Below, piece after piece: positions 8,597 to 17,349 of a stretch of DNA of 64,000 bases. The translations under genes and the position numbers were made by a program. Source of the stretch: Nostoc sp. NMS8 (GTDB lineage: Bacteria; Cyanobacteriota; Cyanobacteriia; Cyanobacteriales; Nostocaceae); the NCBI RefSeq assembly GCF_017115045.1, contig NZ_JABXKK010000085.1, positions 157,596 through 221,595 on the forward strand, written 5' to 3'. Position 1 is the first letter of the stretch. Each line of letters starts with the position of its first letter. Below the pieces are notes generated by a model. That model worked only from the letters and a program-made list of their open reading frames with translations. It was not told the origin of the DNA and did no database searches.

Positions 8597-9757
8597 TTAT
8601 TTAGCTTGAGAAATGCTATATATTTTTTTAGCTTTATCAGGAAACTCAGCTATTGTTTTCGCATAAATTGTTCGGAGATTATTTATATGAGCCGTCATTG
8701 TAAATTCTTTGAGCAATAAAGCATGACCTTGTTCACCCATGTATCGGCTTTTTGAATAATCTATATACAACTCATGAATAGCATCAGCCAGCTTTTGGAT
8801 ATCATTAGCTGGAACAAGAATACCTGTTTCTCCATCTCGTAAATGTTCTGGAATCCCTCCAACTGCACTAGCAATTACAGGTCGGTAACGAGCATAAGAT
8901 TCTAAAGTTATAAGACCAGCAGGTTCAGGCCAAACACTGGGAAAGATAACTGCAAAACACTGTTGATAAAGTTTATTTAGTTTGTCAGCATCGCACCAAC
9001 CATGCCAAGTGATCCGCTTATTCAATCCAAGGGTATTTGCTAACTTTTCTAACCGTGGTCGTTCCCAACCTTCACCTGCAATATCAAGTTGAATTTTCGG
9101 GTCTGTATGTATTAAGGTTTTGAGTAACCATTCCAGACCTTTATCAGAAACAATCCGTCCAGCAAACAAAATTCTATGATTTTGATGGACTTCTAAACTC
9201 AAAGGTGCTGTTGCTGTTTGTGGTATAGAAATTCCACAGTGTATAGTCACAGTTTGTTCTGGAGGTACACCATTTTTAATTAACTCTTGTCGGACATATT
9301 CGCTATTAGCAATAAAAGTAATTTTTATCTTTTTTAATACATCTAAAAACTGATGAGTGGTTTGCAATTCTTTAAGGGTTCTTAAGGGTTTACGGCTACC
9401 GCATTTATCTACTAATTTACTCCAGGTACATCCTAAGTAAGAGAAGTTGCGATCGCAGACTGTCTGTTGCTCTGCTAAATACTTTGTGCCACTAGGACAG
9501 TAGAGTGAATGATTATGAACGCTGAAGATAGTCGGACATTCGCCTGTAAGCTGCAATAGCAAATCTGGACTGTGGATGTGCAGCAGTTTGAACTGGCTTT
9601 GATCGATATTTTTCAGTAATTTTAACACGCGATCGCTAATATCAGGTGGTCGATGTTCAAATAGAGAAGCTAAATAAGTTTCAACACCTCCGCTTCCACC
9701 GACATTAAAATTTGAGCATTGATAAATCAGGTTTTGGTCAACTATTTTTTGATACAT
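8597..9757 (-). CDS. GT4-family glycosyltransferase
   Basis: This 386-residue GT-B enzyme has a glycine-rich acceptor loop, NVGGSGGVETYLASL, near residue 18. The donor domain contains ILFAGRIVSDKGLEWLLKTL. The catalytic region is FPSVWPEPAGLITLESYARYRPVIASAVGG, with both glutamates of E-x7-E. A cysteine-rich stretch (TVCDRNFSYLGCTWSKLVDKCG) near residues 97-119 is unusual but known in some GT4 proteins. It is the first glycosyltransferase downstream of hepA, 182 bp from it, and probably adds an early sugar of the envelope polysaccharide. Confidence 0.87.
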   Translation of the reverse strand: MYQKIVDQNLIYQCSNFNVGGSGGVETYLASLFEHRPPDISDRVLKLLKNIDQSQFKLLHIHSPDLLLQLTGECPTIFSVHNHSLYCPSGTKYLAEQQTVCDRNFSYLGCTWSKLVDKCGSRKPLRTLKELQTTHQFLDVLKKIKITFIANSEYVRQELIKNGVPPEQTVTIHCGISIPQTATAPLSLEVHQNHRILFAGRIVSDKGLEWLLKTLIHTDPKIQLDIAGEGWERPRLEKLANTLGLNKRITWHGWCDADKLNKLYQQCFAVIFPSVWPEPAGLITLESYARYRPVIASAVGGIPEHLRDGETGILVPANDIQKLADAIHELYIDYSKSRYMGEQGHALLLKEFTMTAHINNLRTIYAKTIAEFPDKAKKIYSISQAK

Positions 9758-9939
9758 ATTTCTGTTATTCTTAAGATTAGATCATTAATTTTAAACACTT
9801 ATTTGTAGAGACAATAAGTATTTACATACCTGTTATTTTACTTTTTAAAAAACTACTGGTACATAGTTATAGATTTACGGCTGTAGAGATTTACAGCCGA
9901 TAAATATGTTGCAACTATTTTGATAATTGGATATAATTT

Positions 9940-11790
9940 CTAATCCAATGGTCTTACTTCATACTGCATTTGATGATATTTCCAAAGCTTACCTTTGAGT
10001 TCCAAGAGTTCTTGATATTTACCTTGCTCTACTATCCGTCCCTGTTCTAAAACTACAACCTTATCTGCCTTAGAAATGGTAGAAAGACGGTGAGCGATCG
10101 CAATTACTGTTTTACCTACAGATAGCTTTTCTAATGAATCTTGAATTAACCGCTCAGATAGCGAATCTAAGGCGCTAGTTGCCTCATCTAAAATCAAGAT
10201 TTCTGGGTTCCGAAGTAAAGCACGCGCGATAGCAATTCGCTGTCTTTGTCCTCCAGATAATCTAACACCTCTATCTCCTAATTGGGTATCAAAACCTTCG
10301 GGCATTTCCAAAATAAATTCTAATGCGTTCGCTAGTTTAGCTGCTGCTTGAATTTCATCATTAGTCGCTTCTGGAGTGCCGTAAGAAATATTCTGCCAAA
10401 CATTAGTGTTGAAGATAAAAGTATCTTGACTGACAACAGCTATTTTACGACGTAAGGAGTTAATTTCAAACTGCCGTACATCAACTTCATCAATGTAAAG
10501 ATATCCATCTGTAGCATTGTAAAAGCGGGGAATTAAATCAGCAAGAGTTGTTTTACCAGCACCCGATGCTCCAACTAATGCCGTCATTTTTCCCTTTTCT
10601 ATCGTCAAGGTAATATTATGTAGCACTAAATTTTCTTCATCATAGCCAAAATCCACAGAGACTAAATCTATTGACCTTTTTAATCCCTTGAACTCAACTC
10701 TGCCATTTTGAAAGTAATATTTATCATCGCTTTTCAACAGATTTTTAATGTTGTCTGCTGAACCATGCAAAGTACTGAGATATGCTCTCGTGCCATTAAT
10801 ATCTTGAACAAATGGGATGAAGCGAAATAGTACAAAGAAAAAGGTTAGCAAAGAAGCAACTTGTAGTGTTCCGTTAGTTACAAGGCTAGTGAAAGCCAAA
10901 ATAATCATTCCGATCAATACTGTAGTCGCTACCCCTTCGGCAATTGGCTTTACAAGTGTCCAGGTAAACACAACTTTTGTTGTCGTACTTATTACCTTAT
11001 CGCTAGCTTTATAGTAACGCTGACGCTCAAATTCTTGAGTACCACAGGTGTGAACAGTGCGAATGCCATTAATAAATTCTATGGCTGTTGATGTAAAGTT
11101 AGCGTTAGCAGTTGTCATGCCAAAACTTGATTCTCTGACTCTAGCATTTAGATTTGACAACCCCACGCCTAAAAGTGTGAATAGTAATGCAGAAATTATT
11201 GTTAATTGCCACGATATCAAAAACATTGATATTAAGTAGACAACGGTTGTTAGTCCTCTAGTTACTAAAAATGCTCCGCCACTGAAACCCTGTCTAATCC
11301 TTTCAATTTCTGTGGTAATTGTGTTAATTAATTCACCAGAACGAGTTTTGGCAAAGTAACTGAGTGATAAGGATTGTAATTGTTCAAAAATTTGCTTACG
11401 TAAGCGATCGGCAAGATGTAGTTGAGATAATTCAGTATAAACCTGAGAAAAATAATTGAAGGCTGCACGTAACCAAGTACTCACTAAAATCAGCAAAGAT
11501 ACACGGTATAAACGATTAATTGCTGATGCCTTAGCTCCCAAAATCCAAATATCAAACCAGCCTATTCCTGTTTGGACAGGTTGAGCGTTGGGGCTAGTTA
11601 AGCTTTGCAAGAAGGAAAGTAAGAAACCAATACTTACACCTTCAAATGTTGCCGCAAAAATTGAAAATATTAGAGCTAAAATGGCAATTTTGCGAAAGTA
11701 TTTAAATTCTCGCAATATCAAATAGTTATCCTGCCACAAGCTAGTAGCTTTGAGCAGATTACTGAGTGGTTGTGGAAGATTCAAATTCAT
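9940..11790 (-). CDS. hepA: HepA-like ABC exporter (heterocyst envelope polysaccharide)
   Basis: This 616-residue half-transporter has an N-terminal membrane domain with about six spans (35-330) fused to an ATPase. The ATPase carries Walker A GASGAGKTT (407-415), signature LSGGQ (511-515), Walker B ILILDE (531-536) and the H-loop His567. It works as a homodimer in the cytoplasmic membrane. In Anabaena PCC 7120, HepA is needed to deposit the polysaccharide layer around heterocysts and lies next to hepC. The same pairing here, inside a glycosyltransferase island, supports the name. A dispersed repeat (11838-11920) occupies much of the 209-bp gap upstream and may affect its regulation. The exact substrate, a lipid-linked sugar, is inferred. 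Confidence 0.82.
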   Translation of the reverse strand: MNLNLPQPLSNLLKATSLWQDNYLILREFKYFRKIAILALIFSIFAATFEGVSIGFLLSFLQSLTSPNAQPVQTGIGWFDIWILGAKASAINRLYRVSLLILVSTWLRAAFNYFSQVYTELSQLHLADRLRKQIFEQLQSLSLSYFAKTRSGELINTITTEIERIRQGFSGGAFLVTRGLTTVVYLISMFLISWQLTIISALLFTLLGVGLSNLNARVRESSFGMTTANANFTSTAIEFINGIRTVHTCGTQEFERQRYYKASDKVISTTTKVVFTWTLVKPIAEGVATTVLIGMIILAFTSLVTNGTLQVASLLTFFFVLFRFIPFVQDINGTRAYLSTLHGSADNIKNLLKSDDKYYFQNGRVEFKGLKRSIDLVSVDFGYDEENLVLHNITLTIEKGKMTALVGASGAGKTTLADLIPRFYNATDGYLYIDEVDVRQFEINSLRRKIAVVSQDTFIFNTNVWQNISYGTPEATNDEIQAAAKLANALEFILEMPEGFDTQLGDRGVRLSGGQRQRIAIARALLRNPEILILDEATSALDSLSERLIQDSLEKLSVGKTVIAIAHRLSTISKADKVVVLEQGRIVEQGKYQELLELKGKLWKYHQMQYEVRPLD

Positions 11791-11837
11791 GAATTTTATA
11801 ATAATAGTTTGGCAAGGTAGATAGACCGATATAAATC

Positions 11838-11920
11838 AATACGGTTCAGACAAGCCCAAAATCCTGATGTAGAGACGCGATAAATCGCGTCTTAAAAAAC
11901 CAATTATCTAGAACCGTATT
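11838..11920. mobile_element. MITE-like palindromic element, family A
   Basis: An 83-bp element has perfect 10-bp ends AATACGGTTC and GAACCGTATT around a central AGACGCGATAAATCGCGTCT palindrome. Related copies lie at 40055-40096, 51811-51909, 56594-56665 and 61435-61527. It encodes nothing and sits in the hepC-hepA gap, 48 bp upstream of the hepA start codon. Confidence 0.75.
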
Positions 11921-11962
11921 ACTCTATAGATGCTACATAAACAATTTTTGTTTGAGCCTCAG

Positions 11963-11991
11963 TGCGGTAGATGAAATCATCTATTACCGCA
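11963..11991. other. hairpin between hepC and hepA
   Basis: TGCGGTAGATGA (11963-11974) pairs with TCATCTATTACCGCA (11977-11991), with a two-base bulge. It begins 9 bases after the hepC stop in the direction of transcription. No T-run follows, so it could be an mRNA-stabilising or processing structure rather than a terminator. Confidence 0.45.
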
Positions 11992-11999
11992 CAGATAAA

Positions 12000-12728
12000 T
12001 TACAGTGTTTGGCTATCTAGATGTAACACGTGAGATTGTGCATCTACTTCCCATGAAGCTGTAATTTCTGGTAGTTTATTTAGCTGTACTGCATCTTCCA
12101 AAGTCCAACAACAAGATCCGGTCAAACTTATATCACCCCGCAGAACGTTAAATAACTGGGGCAAATTGTCAAGACCGTATTTATGCATCCAACGCCCTAA
12201 TGGTGTGATGTTGTGCTTTGTAGTTGTGCAAAACCTAATTGCTCGAAAAAATTTACCCCGTTCTCCAACACGCCATTCACGACAAAAAATTGATCCTGGT
12301 GAATAAACCTGCATTAATACAATCAATCCCAATATGACTGGACTTACTAATAGCAGCAACACGAAAGCAGCAATCCAATCAATTAGTCGCTGTAATTGTC
12401 TCCAGGGTTGGTTAGGCAGTTTCTTGCTAGTGGGTAAGTTGAGAAATATTGGTTTTTGAGCTTCTTCACACGCATCCGCCCAAAACCTGAGCAAAGTTTC
12501 ACCCAGTTTTGCATCTATGCTTACCAAACTTACAGGAGAATGTTGTAAGCATTCTACTAGCGATCGCTTATTATCTAATGCAGGTAGATATGGTTGTTTA
12601 ACTCGTCCAAGCGGCTTCACCAACAACTTACCCCGTCGCCACTGGAGTGTGCAGTGCCCACGATTATCTTGGTGTTCCTGGGTTACATCATATAAATTTT
12701 CTAGAGTTGGAATTATTGAAGTTGCCAT
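12000..12728 (-). CDS. hepC: HepC-like sugar transferase (short WcaJ/PglC type)
   Basis: This 242-residue protein has a variable N-terminal ~110 residues, one hydrophobic hairpin (WIAAFVLLLLVSPVILGLIVLM) and a bacterial sugar transferase core. Enzymes of this family load the first sugar-1-phosphate onto undecaprenyl phosphate. The core is divergent. CREWRVGERGKFF is kept, but the usual KFRTM is RFCTT, the LDELPQ block reads LDNLPQ (catalytic Glu replaced by Asn), and VGPRP is TGSCC. Position directly upstream of hepA and downstream of a Wzc-like gene matches the PCC 7120 island as I recall it, hence the symbol. Whether it is catalytically active is open. Confidence 0.75.
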   Translation of the reverse strand: MATSIIPTLENLYDVTQEHQDNRGHCTLQWRRGKLLVKPLGRVKQPYLPALDNKRSLVECLQHSPVSLVSIDAKLGETLLRFWADACEEAQKPIFLNLPTSKKLPNQPWRQLQRLIDWIAAFVLLLLVSPVILGLIVLMQVYSPGSIFCREWRVGERGKFFRAIRFCTTTKHNITPLGRWMHKYGLDNLPQLFNVLRGDISLTGSCCWTLEDAVQLNKLPEITASWEVDAQSHVLHLDSQTL

Positions 12729-13295
12729 AAGTCTTTGGGATTATACAGGAGTGAATTGCTGAGGAGTTATCAAAGGCTATCAATGCCAAAGACCCAAATC
12801 CAAATCTTGTTGTAACTCCAAAAAGTTGGAGATAATTGAGGGCAAAATATGTTATTATTTAGCACTCAGCCAAGCATATATTGTGCAGAATTGTGCTGAT
12901 GTAGAGATGTACAAATTAGACAGATACTAATTAGATATGTAGCAGTCACCGCTACTATTAACATTCATGGGTAAATCATGATTTTCCGGGAACTACTGAC
13001 AGTAGTAAAGTGTAGAGGTAAATTACCCATAAATTCATATCTATGTTTAATTAAGCTGAGGTGTTCATGTGTCGATATGTACAAAACTTGTCTACAGTTG
13101 TGTTCTAACCTTTGTGGAAGTGCTTTAATCTCTAGAATATAAGACTATGTAGAAATAGCGATCGCTCAAATAAATTCTTTATTTACTCTTTAAAGAGCCA
13201 GTGATTTCTCTGAAAGCCAATAAAGATAGCATAAATATACTTAATTTTTCCTGATTGCAACAAAATGAAATTTTGATTACAAATGCGAAACGCAA
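12729..13295. other. 567-bp intergenic region upstream of hepC
   Basis: No gene is visible. The region is AT-rich and separates the wzc-like gene from hepC, so it is the natural place for the hepC/hepA promoter and developmental control sites. I found no confident NtcA box (GTA-N8-TAC) or TTCCGGA-type motif by eye. Confidence 0.4.
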
Positions 13296-13326
13296 AATCC
13301 CCGACTTCTCTAAGAAGTCGGGGATT
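13296..13326 (-). terminator. strong hairpin after the wzc-like gene
   Basis: A perfect 14-bp stem (AATCCCCGACTTCT / AGAAGTCGGGGATT) with a 3-nt loop begins 20 bases past the stop of the wzc-like gene. On the minus strand it is followed by TTTTGCG, so it could end or attenuate transcription before hepC. It is also a dispersed repeat: a degenerate copy overlaps the end of the Wzy-like gene near 3800-3825. Confidence 0.5.
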
Positions 13327-13345
13327 TCTCATCTAGCAGTACTAG

Positions 13346-15577
13346 CTACTTTTCTACAGCTTGACGTAGAGCTAATTGCTGTTGTTTGATATTTGGCACA
13401 TAATTACTACTAGAATTTGATACCCCATTAGCTACAACCCCAATCAGATTTAACTTACTCAGCATGGCTGTAGCTTGAGTCAGCTGACTTCGTGTCACAA
13501 TACCAATGCTTGCCACCATGACCACGCTACGACAAGATGATGCAGTCAGCATCGCATCTACTAAGCCGAGAACTGGCGGAGCATCTATGAGTACCAAATC
13601 ATAGTTTTCCTCAAATGCTGCCATTAATTGCATCATCCGTGGGGAACTCAACAGATTCGCGGGGTCGGCAGGTTTGGGGCCAGCGGTCAAAATATCGATG
13701 TAGGCGGAACCTGAGTATTGAAGACTAATTTGGTTCGGTAGAGTTGTATCACTCGCCAATAGAGTTGAAAGCCCCTGTTCATTAGGAAGATTCAGTTGTT
13801 CGTGCAAACTGGGATCGCGTAAATTGGCATCAATCAGCAACACCCTTTTGTGTAACCGAGCAGCACTCATTGCCAAACCCAGCGCCAAAGCTGATTTACC
13901 CTCATCAGCTAAAGCCGAAGTAATCATCAAAGATTTTAAATTAGTAACAGTATTTAAAAGTTCAATGTTTTTGTAAATCAGATCCAGCGATTCCCAACGA
14001 GGTGGAGATTGCAATACCTGAATTGTCCAAGGAGCAAGAACTTCTGGCTTGCCAAAAGGCAACTTGATCATTGATTCTTTGGGTTTGGCTGGCGGTAACT
14101 TGGGGGTTGTTCCCAATAACGGCATGGCCATTTGCTTCTCTAATTCAGCAGTGGTGTGAACTGCATCATCAGCCGATTCCCGAATAAAGGCAGCAATACC
14201 TCCTAACATTAACCCAACCACAGCACCTAACAGCAAATTCTGTTGGAGATTGGGGCCTAATTGTGCGCCTTTTTGCGGATCTTCTACCACTTCCCAATTA
14301 AATCCACCCTTGGAAAGCTCTTGCCGTAATTGCTGTTCTGCTCTTAAAAGTTGCTCCAATCTTTCACGACTAAATTGCAACTGTGGTAGCATCCGATTGT
14401 AATAAGCCAACAGAGGCGGGAAACGTTTGATTTCAAAACGCAGCTCGTTTTCTTTCTGAGCCAAAGTTTGATCGCGAGCAGTTAAAGCAACTATCGTGGT
14501 TTGCGTTTCTACTAGCTGACCGGCCAGGCTGAGATCAATTTCACCCATCTGTCCTCGTTCGAGAAGAGAGTCTCCCGAAGTGATTTTACCAGCAGACTTT
14601 CCGCCTAAAGTTCTTCCTACCTCTTGTTGCAATAACTCCTTCTGTCCCTGAAGTTGTTCTTTGAGCTTTTGCACGTTCGGAGTCTGATCTGTAAAGCGTA
14701 AGCGTTCTTGTGCTAGTGCCAGTTCGCTTTTTTGGATTTCGTTCAGTAAGCTTTGATAGCGAGTAGACTGACTCAAACGAGAAGCAACTAGAGCATTTTG
14801 AGGAGAACGGTTAAGTTGTTCTTCTAAAGATTTTTGGCGTGCCAAAGCTTCCCCATATTGAGAACGAGTTGTTTGTCGTTCTTGGGCAATATTGTTCAAA
14901 GCTGTTTCAATCGCTTTGGCTTGCGACTCTGGATCGATTAAGTTTTGATTTCTCCGAAATCTTTGTAAATTTGTCTCAGCCGCGTTTACTTCTTCACTGG
15001 CTTTACTTAACTGTTCCCTGATAATTTGCAGACCTTTTTGTAAACGCGAATTCTGTTGTTGTTTGTTATATTCAACATAAACTTGTCGAATTGCGCCCAG
15101 AACTTTTTGGGTCTTTTCTGGATCTCCAGCAGTGTATTCAACTTGAAATATTTTTGTAGCAACATTATCTTCTTTGCTCCTTAATTGAGTTAAGACCAAA
15201 GAAGCTTTAATTTCACCTGAAGTTATATCTGGATAATCAGATTGAAGTTTATCGACTGCTTTTTGGATAAGTCCTGAACTTTGCATCAAGTTAAGCTGGG
15301 TAGCAGTATCTATGACCACATTAGAGTCAGTAAACTGGTTATCTACCCCAGCAGCACCTTCCGTTTTACCTTGATAGTTAGGTTCTACTAGCAGTTGCAT
15401 AGAACTTTTATAAGTAGGCTTGGTCTTTACAGTTACTATGCTGGCAATAGCAATACAACTAATTAATACTGCTAAGAACCACGGAAATCTACGCACAAAT
15501 ACGGCAAACATTTGTCCGTAACTTGGTTCACTTTCAGAAGCGGGAGTTATCTGAGGATTTAGACTAGTTTGAACCAC
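13346..15577 (-). CDS. Wzc-like polysaccharide co-polymerase / tyrosine autokinase
   Basis: This protein has a Wzz-type N-terminal domain with a membrane span (WFLAVLISCIAIASIVTV), a long coiled-coil periplasmic region and a second span (LLLGAVVGLMLGGIAAF). A cytoplasmic BY-kinase domain follows: P-loop ALADEGKSA, Walker A' VLLIDANLRDP, Walker B LVLIDAPP. Such proteins set chain length and couple polymerisation to export. The C-terminus (NYVPNIKQQQLALRQAVEK) has only one tyrosine, not the usual cluster. I place the start at the GTG at 15577 (AAGGA seven bases before it) because the upstream in-frame codons to 15646 are repeat DNA. The longer form would have 766 residues. Confidence 0.83.
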   Translation of the reverse strand: MVQTSLNPQITPASESEPSYGQMFAVFVRRFPWFLAVLISCIAIASIVTVKTKPTYKSSMQLLVEPNYQGKTEGAAGVDNQFTDSNVVIDTATQLNLMQSSGLIQKAVDKLQSDYPDITSGEIKASLVLTQLRSKEDNVATKIFQVEYTAGDPEKTQKVLGAIRQVYVEYNKQQQNSRLQKGLQIIREQLSKASEEVNAAETNLQRFRRNQNLIDPESQAKAIETALNNIAQERQTTRSQYGEALARQKSLEEQLNRSPQNALVASRLSQSTRYQSLLNEIQKSELALAQERLRFTDQTPNVQKLKEQLQGQKELLQQEVGRTLGGKSAGKITSGDSLLERGQMGEIDLSLAGQLVETQTTIVALTARDQTLAQKENELRFEIKRFPPLLAYYNRMLPQLQFSRERLEQLLRAEQQLRQELSKGGFNWEVVEDPQKGAQLGPNLQQNLLLGAVVGLMLGGIAAFIRESADDAVHTTAELEKQMAMPLLGTTPKLPPAKPKESMIKLPFGKPEVLAPWTIQVLQSPPRWESLDLIYKNIELLNTVTNLKSLMITSALADEGKSALALGLAMSAARLHKRVLLIDANLRDPSLHEQLNLPNEQGLSTLLASDTTLPNQISLQYSGSAYIDILTAGPKPADPANLLSSPRMMQLMAAFEENYDLVLIDAPPVLGLVDAMLTASSCRSVVMVASIGIVTRSQLTQATAMLSKLNLIGVVANGVSNSSSNYVPNIKQQQLALRQAVEK

Positions 15578-15589
15578 TTTTATATCCTT

Positions 15590-15640
15590 GTCTTTTCTAC
15601 GAAAGGCCACGCCAACGAGATTTACGCTAAGAGATTCTCC
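15590..15640. repeat. dispersed repeat, coding-insertion family
   Basis: The minus strand reads TTAGCGTAAATCTCGTTGGC then GTGGCCTTTCGTAGAAAAGA. It is clearly related to the insert in aroE at 60595-60636. Here it lies just before the probable start of the wzc-like gene and is open in the same frame. Confidence 0.7.
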
Positions 15641-15735
15641 GAACAATACCTAATTCTTTTTACGAACCGCCAAGGACGCCAAGGAGGAGAGAGAAAAATA
15701 AATAGGTAATCTTATAGGGGAAAGAGATTCAGAAA

Positions 15736-16836
15736 TCAAATGAATAATCGATGCACACCAGAAGCTTGGTTAATAATTTGCTCAACCTTACCAAAGAAGG
15801 CATTCTCTGAAAAATTTGCTACTGCATGATTACGGATGCGATCGTAATCCCAAGAAATGCCGTTGGCTTCTAGTAATGCAAGTTGTAGAGATTCGGGTGT
15901 CTGTCTTTTGAAAAAGACTCCTGTTTCACCTGGAATTTGAGTATCTAATACTCCACCTGCTCCATAAGCGATGACTGGTGTGCCGCTAGCATTAGCCTCT
16001 ACTGGCACTAATCCGTAGTCTTCTAAGGCTGCGACAATAATAGACTTGGCTTTGGAAAACAAGTCTTTGCGGGTTCTATCACTTACGTGTCCCAAGAACA
16101 CAATATTTTGTAATGCTTTGGATTTTAACCGTGCTTGTTCTGGCCCATCACCAGATATTAATAGCCGCCACCCTAACCAATTAAAAGCTTCGACTATTAT
16201 ATCAAGTCGCTTATAACTGATCATCCGGGCGGAGGCGAGATAATATTCATCTTTTATATCTGAAAAAACAAATTTACTAGTATCAATTGGATAGTTTACC
16301 ATCATTGCCTTTTTGCCATAGATATTTTCAATCCGGCGGGCAACAACACTAGAGTTAGCAATGTAAAGGTCAGGTTCCTGTGCATATTTCAGGTCTACCT
16401 TTCTCATTAATTGAAATACTTGTTCGATTAAAGGAGCGAAATATCTATAGTCTCCGTACTCTCTTAAATAAGTTGCTGTATCCCATAAAAAACGGGTGAC
16501 ATTATGACAAAAACAAATGTGGCGAGCCTTGGGGTTTTTTCGCACTGCTTTGGCAAAGCTAGTGCTACTGCTAATAATTAAATCGTAGTCTTGCAGATCC
16601 AAGGCACGAAAGGCAGGAAAATATAGAGGAGCCATTGACCTGAAATATTTTGCTGCACCAGGAATCTTTTGCAAGAAGGTTGTATTAACTATGCGATCGC
16701 CTAGATCGATAGTTTTTTGGGGATCGTACAAAGATGTGAAAATATCTGCTTCAGGATAGCGCTTACAAAGCAGTTCAAACACACGCTCTGCCCCACCTCG
16801 CTGGGTTAAATAATCGTGGACGAGAGCAATTTTCAT
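15736..16836 (-). CDS. GT4-family glycosyltransferase
   Basis: This 366-residue GT-B enzyme begins MKIALVHDYLTQRGGAERVFE, a common start in exopolysaccharide GT4 proteins. FCHNVTRFLWD near residue 110 and SARMISYKRLDIIVEAFN mark the two halves. The donor region is ALEDYGLVPVEANASGTPVIAYGAGG, with both glutamates. It lies 90 bp upstream of the wzc-like gene in the same direction. The expected activity is transfer of one sugar, often mannose in related proteins, to the lipid-linked repeat unit; the sugar is not certain. Confidence 0.88.
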   Translation of the reverse strand: MKIALVHDYLTQRGGAERVFELLCKRYPEADIFTSLYDPQKTIDLGDRIVNTTFLQKIPGAAKYFRSMAPLYFPAFRALDLQDYDLIISSSTSFAKAVRKNPKARHICFCHNVTRFLWDTATYLREYGDYRYFAPLIEQVFQLMRKVDLKYAQEPDLYIANSSVVARRIENIYGKKAMMVNYPIDTSKFVFSDIKDEYYLASARMISYKRLDIIVEAFNWLGWRLLISGDGPEQARLKSKALQNIVFLGHVSDRTRKDLFSKAKSIIVAALEDYGLVPVEANASGTPVIAYGAGGVLDTQIPGETGVFFKRQTPESLQLALLEANGISWDYDRIRNHAVANFSENAFFGKVEQIINQASGVHRLFI

Positions 16837-16999
16837 GAATTTGACCTAAAGTTTCGATCGGGGTTGTTTAAACGCTCCCCAGCAAGTTACTATCAACAAC
16901 TTTAGTGTCCCGCAGTATAGCTTCCTATCCTCTTAACGACATTCTTGCGACAAATACGTTTGTAGCGGCCTCGGAGATCCCCCCAACCCCCCTTTTTAA

Positions 17000-17208
17000 G
17001 GCAGGGCTGATTCATTCCATTTCAAACAGGATTTGTCAAGATGGTTAGCAAGAAAATTGTAAGTAAGGTGACGATGAGATGAACATTTAAGCACTTAAAT
17101 ATCAGTAAAATAGTTCATTTTATCGACACCCTGGTAACAAAATAACCAATTTTAAATTGCTATAACCCTTGATTTTTAAAGCTCTTTGGGGAATGAAACA
17201 GCCCTGCC
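17000..17208. mobile_element. 209-bp MITE with inverted ends and target duplication
   Basis: The ends GGCAGGGCTGATTCATTCC (17000-17018) and GGAATGAAACAGCCCTGCC (17190-17208) are inverted with one mismatch in 19. They are flanked by identical TTTTTAA at 16993-16999 and 17209-17215, as expected of a target duplication. The target was itself a C-run/TTTTTAA/G-run palindromic repeat. No gene lies inside, so it would need a transposase in trans. It fills most of the 513-bp gap between two HEP-island genes. Confidence 0.75.
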
Positions 17209-17349
17209 TTTTTAAGGGGGGCTTTTTGTAATTTTTACCCCCTTTTTAAGGGGGTCGCCGCAGGCAGGGGGATCTTATCCGAAACATATTACGGGCAGCT
17301 GTACGCCCCTACAGCCAATTCATTTGTGGCAAATGTTTTGGAACCGATA

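Noticed and set aside
12902..13027. NtcA-type GTA...TAC boxes upstream of hepC
   Set aside because: The GTA and TAC pairs found are spaced by 6 or 9 bases instead of 8, and no good -10 box follows.
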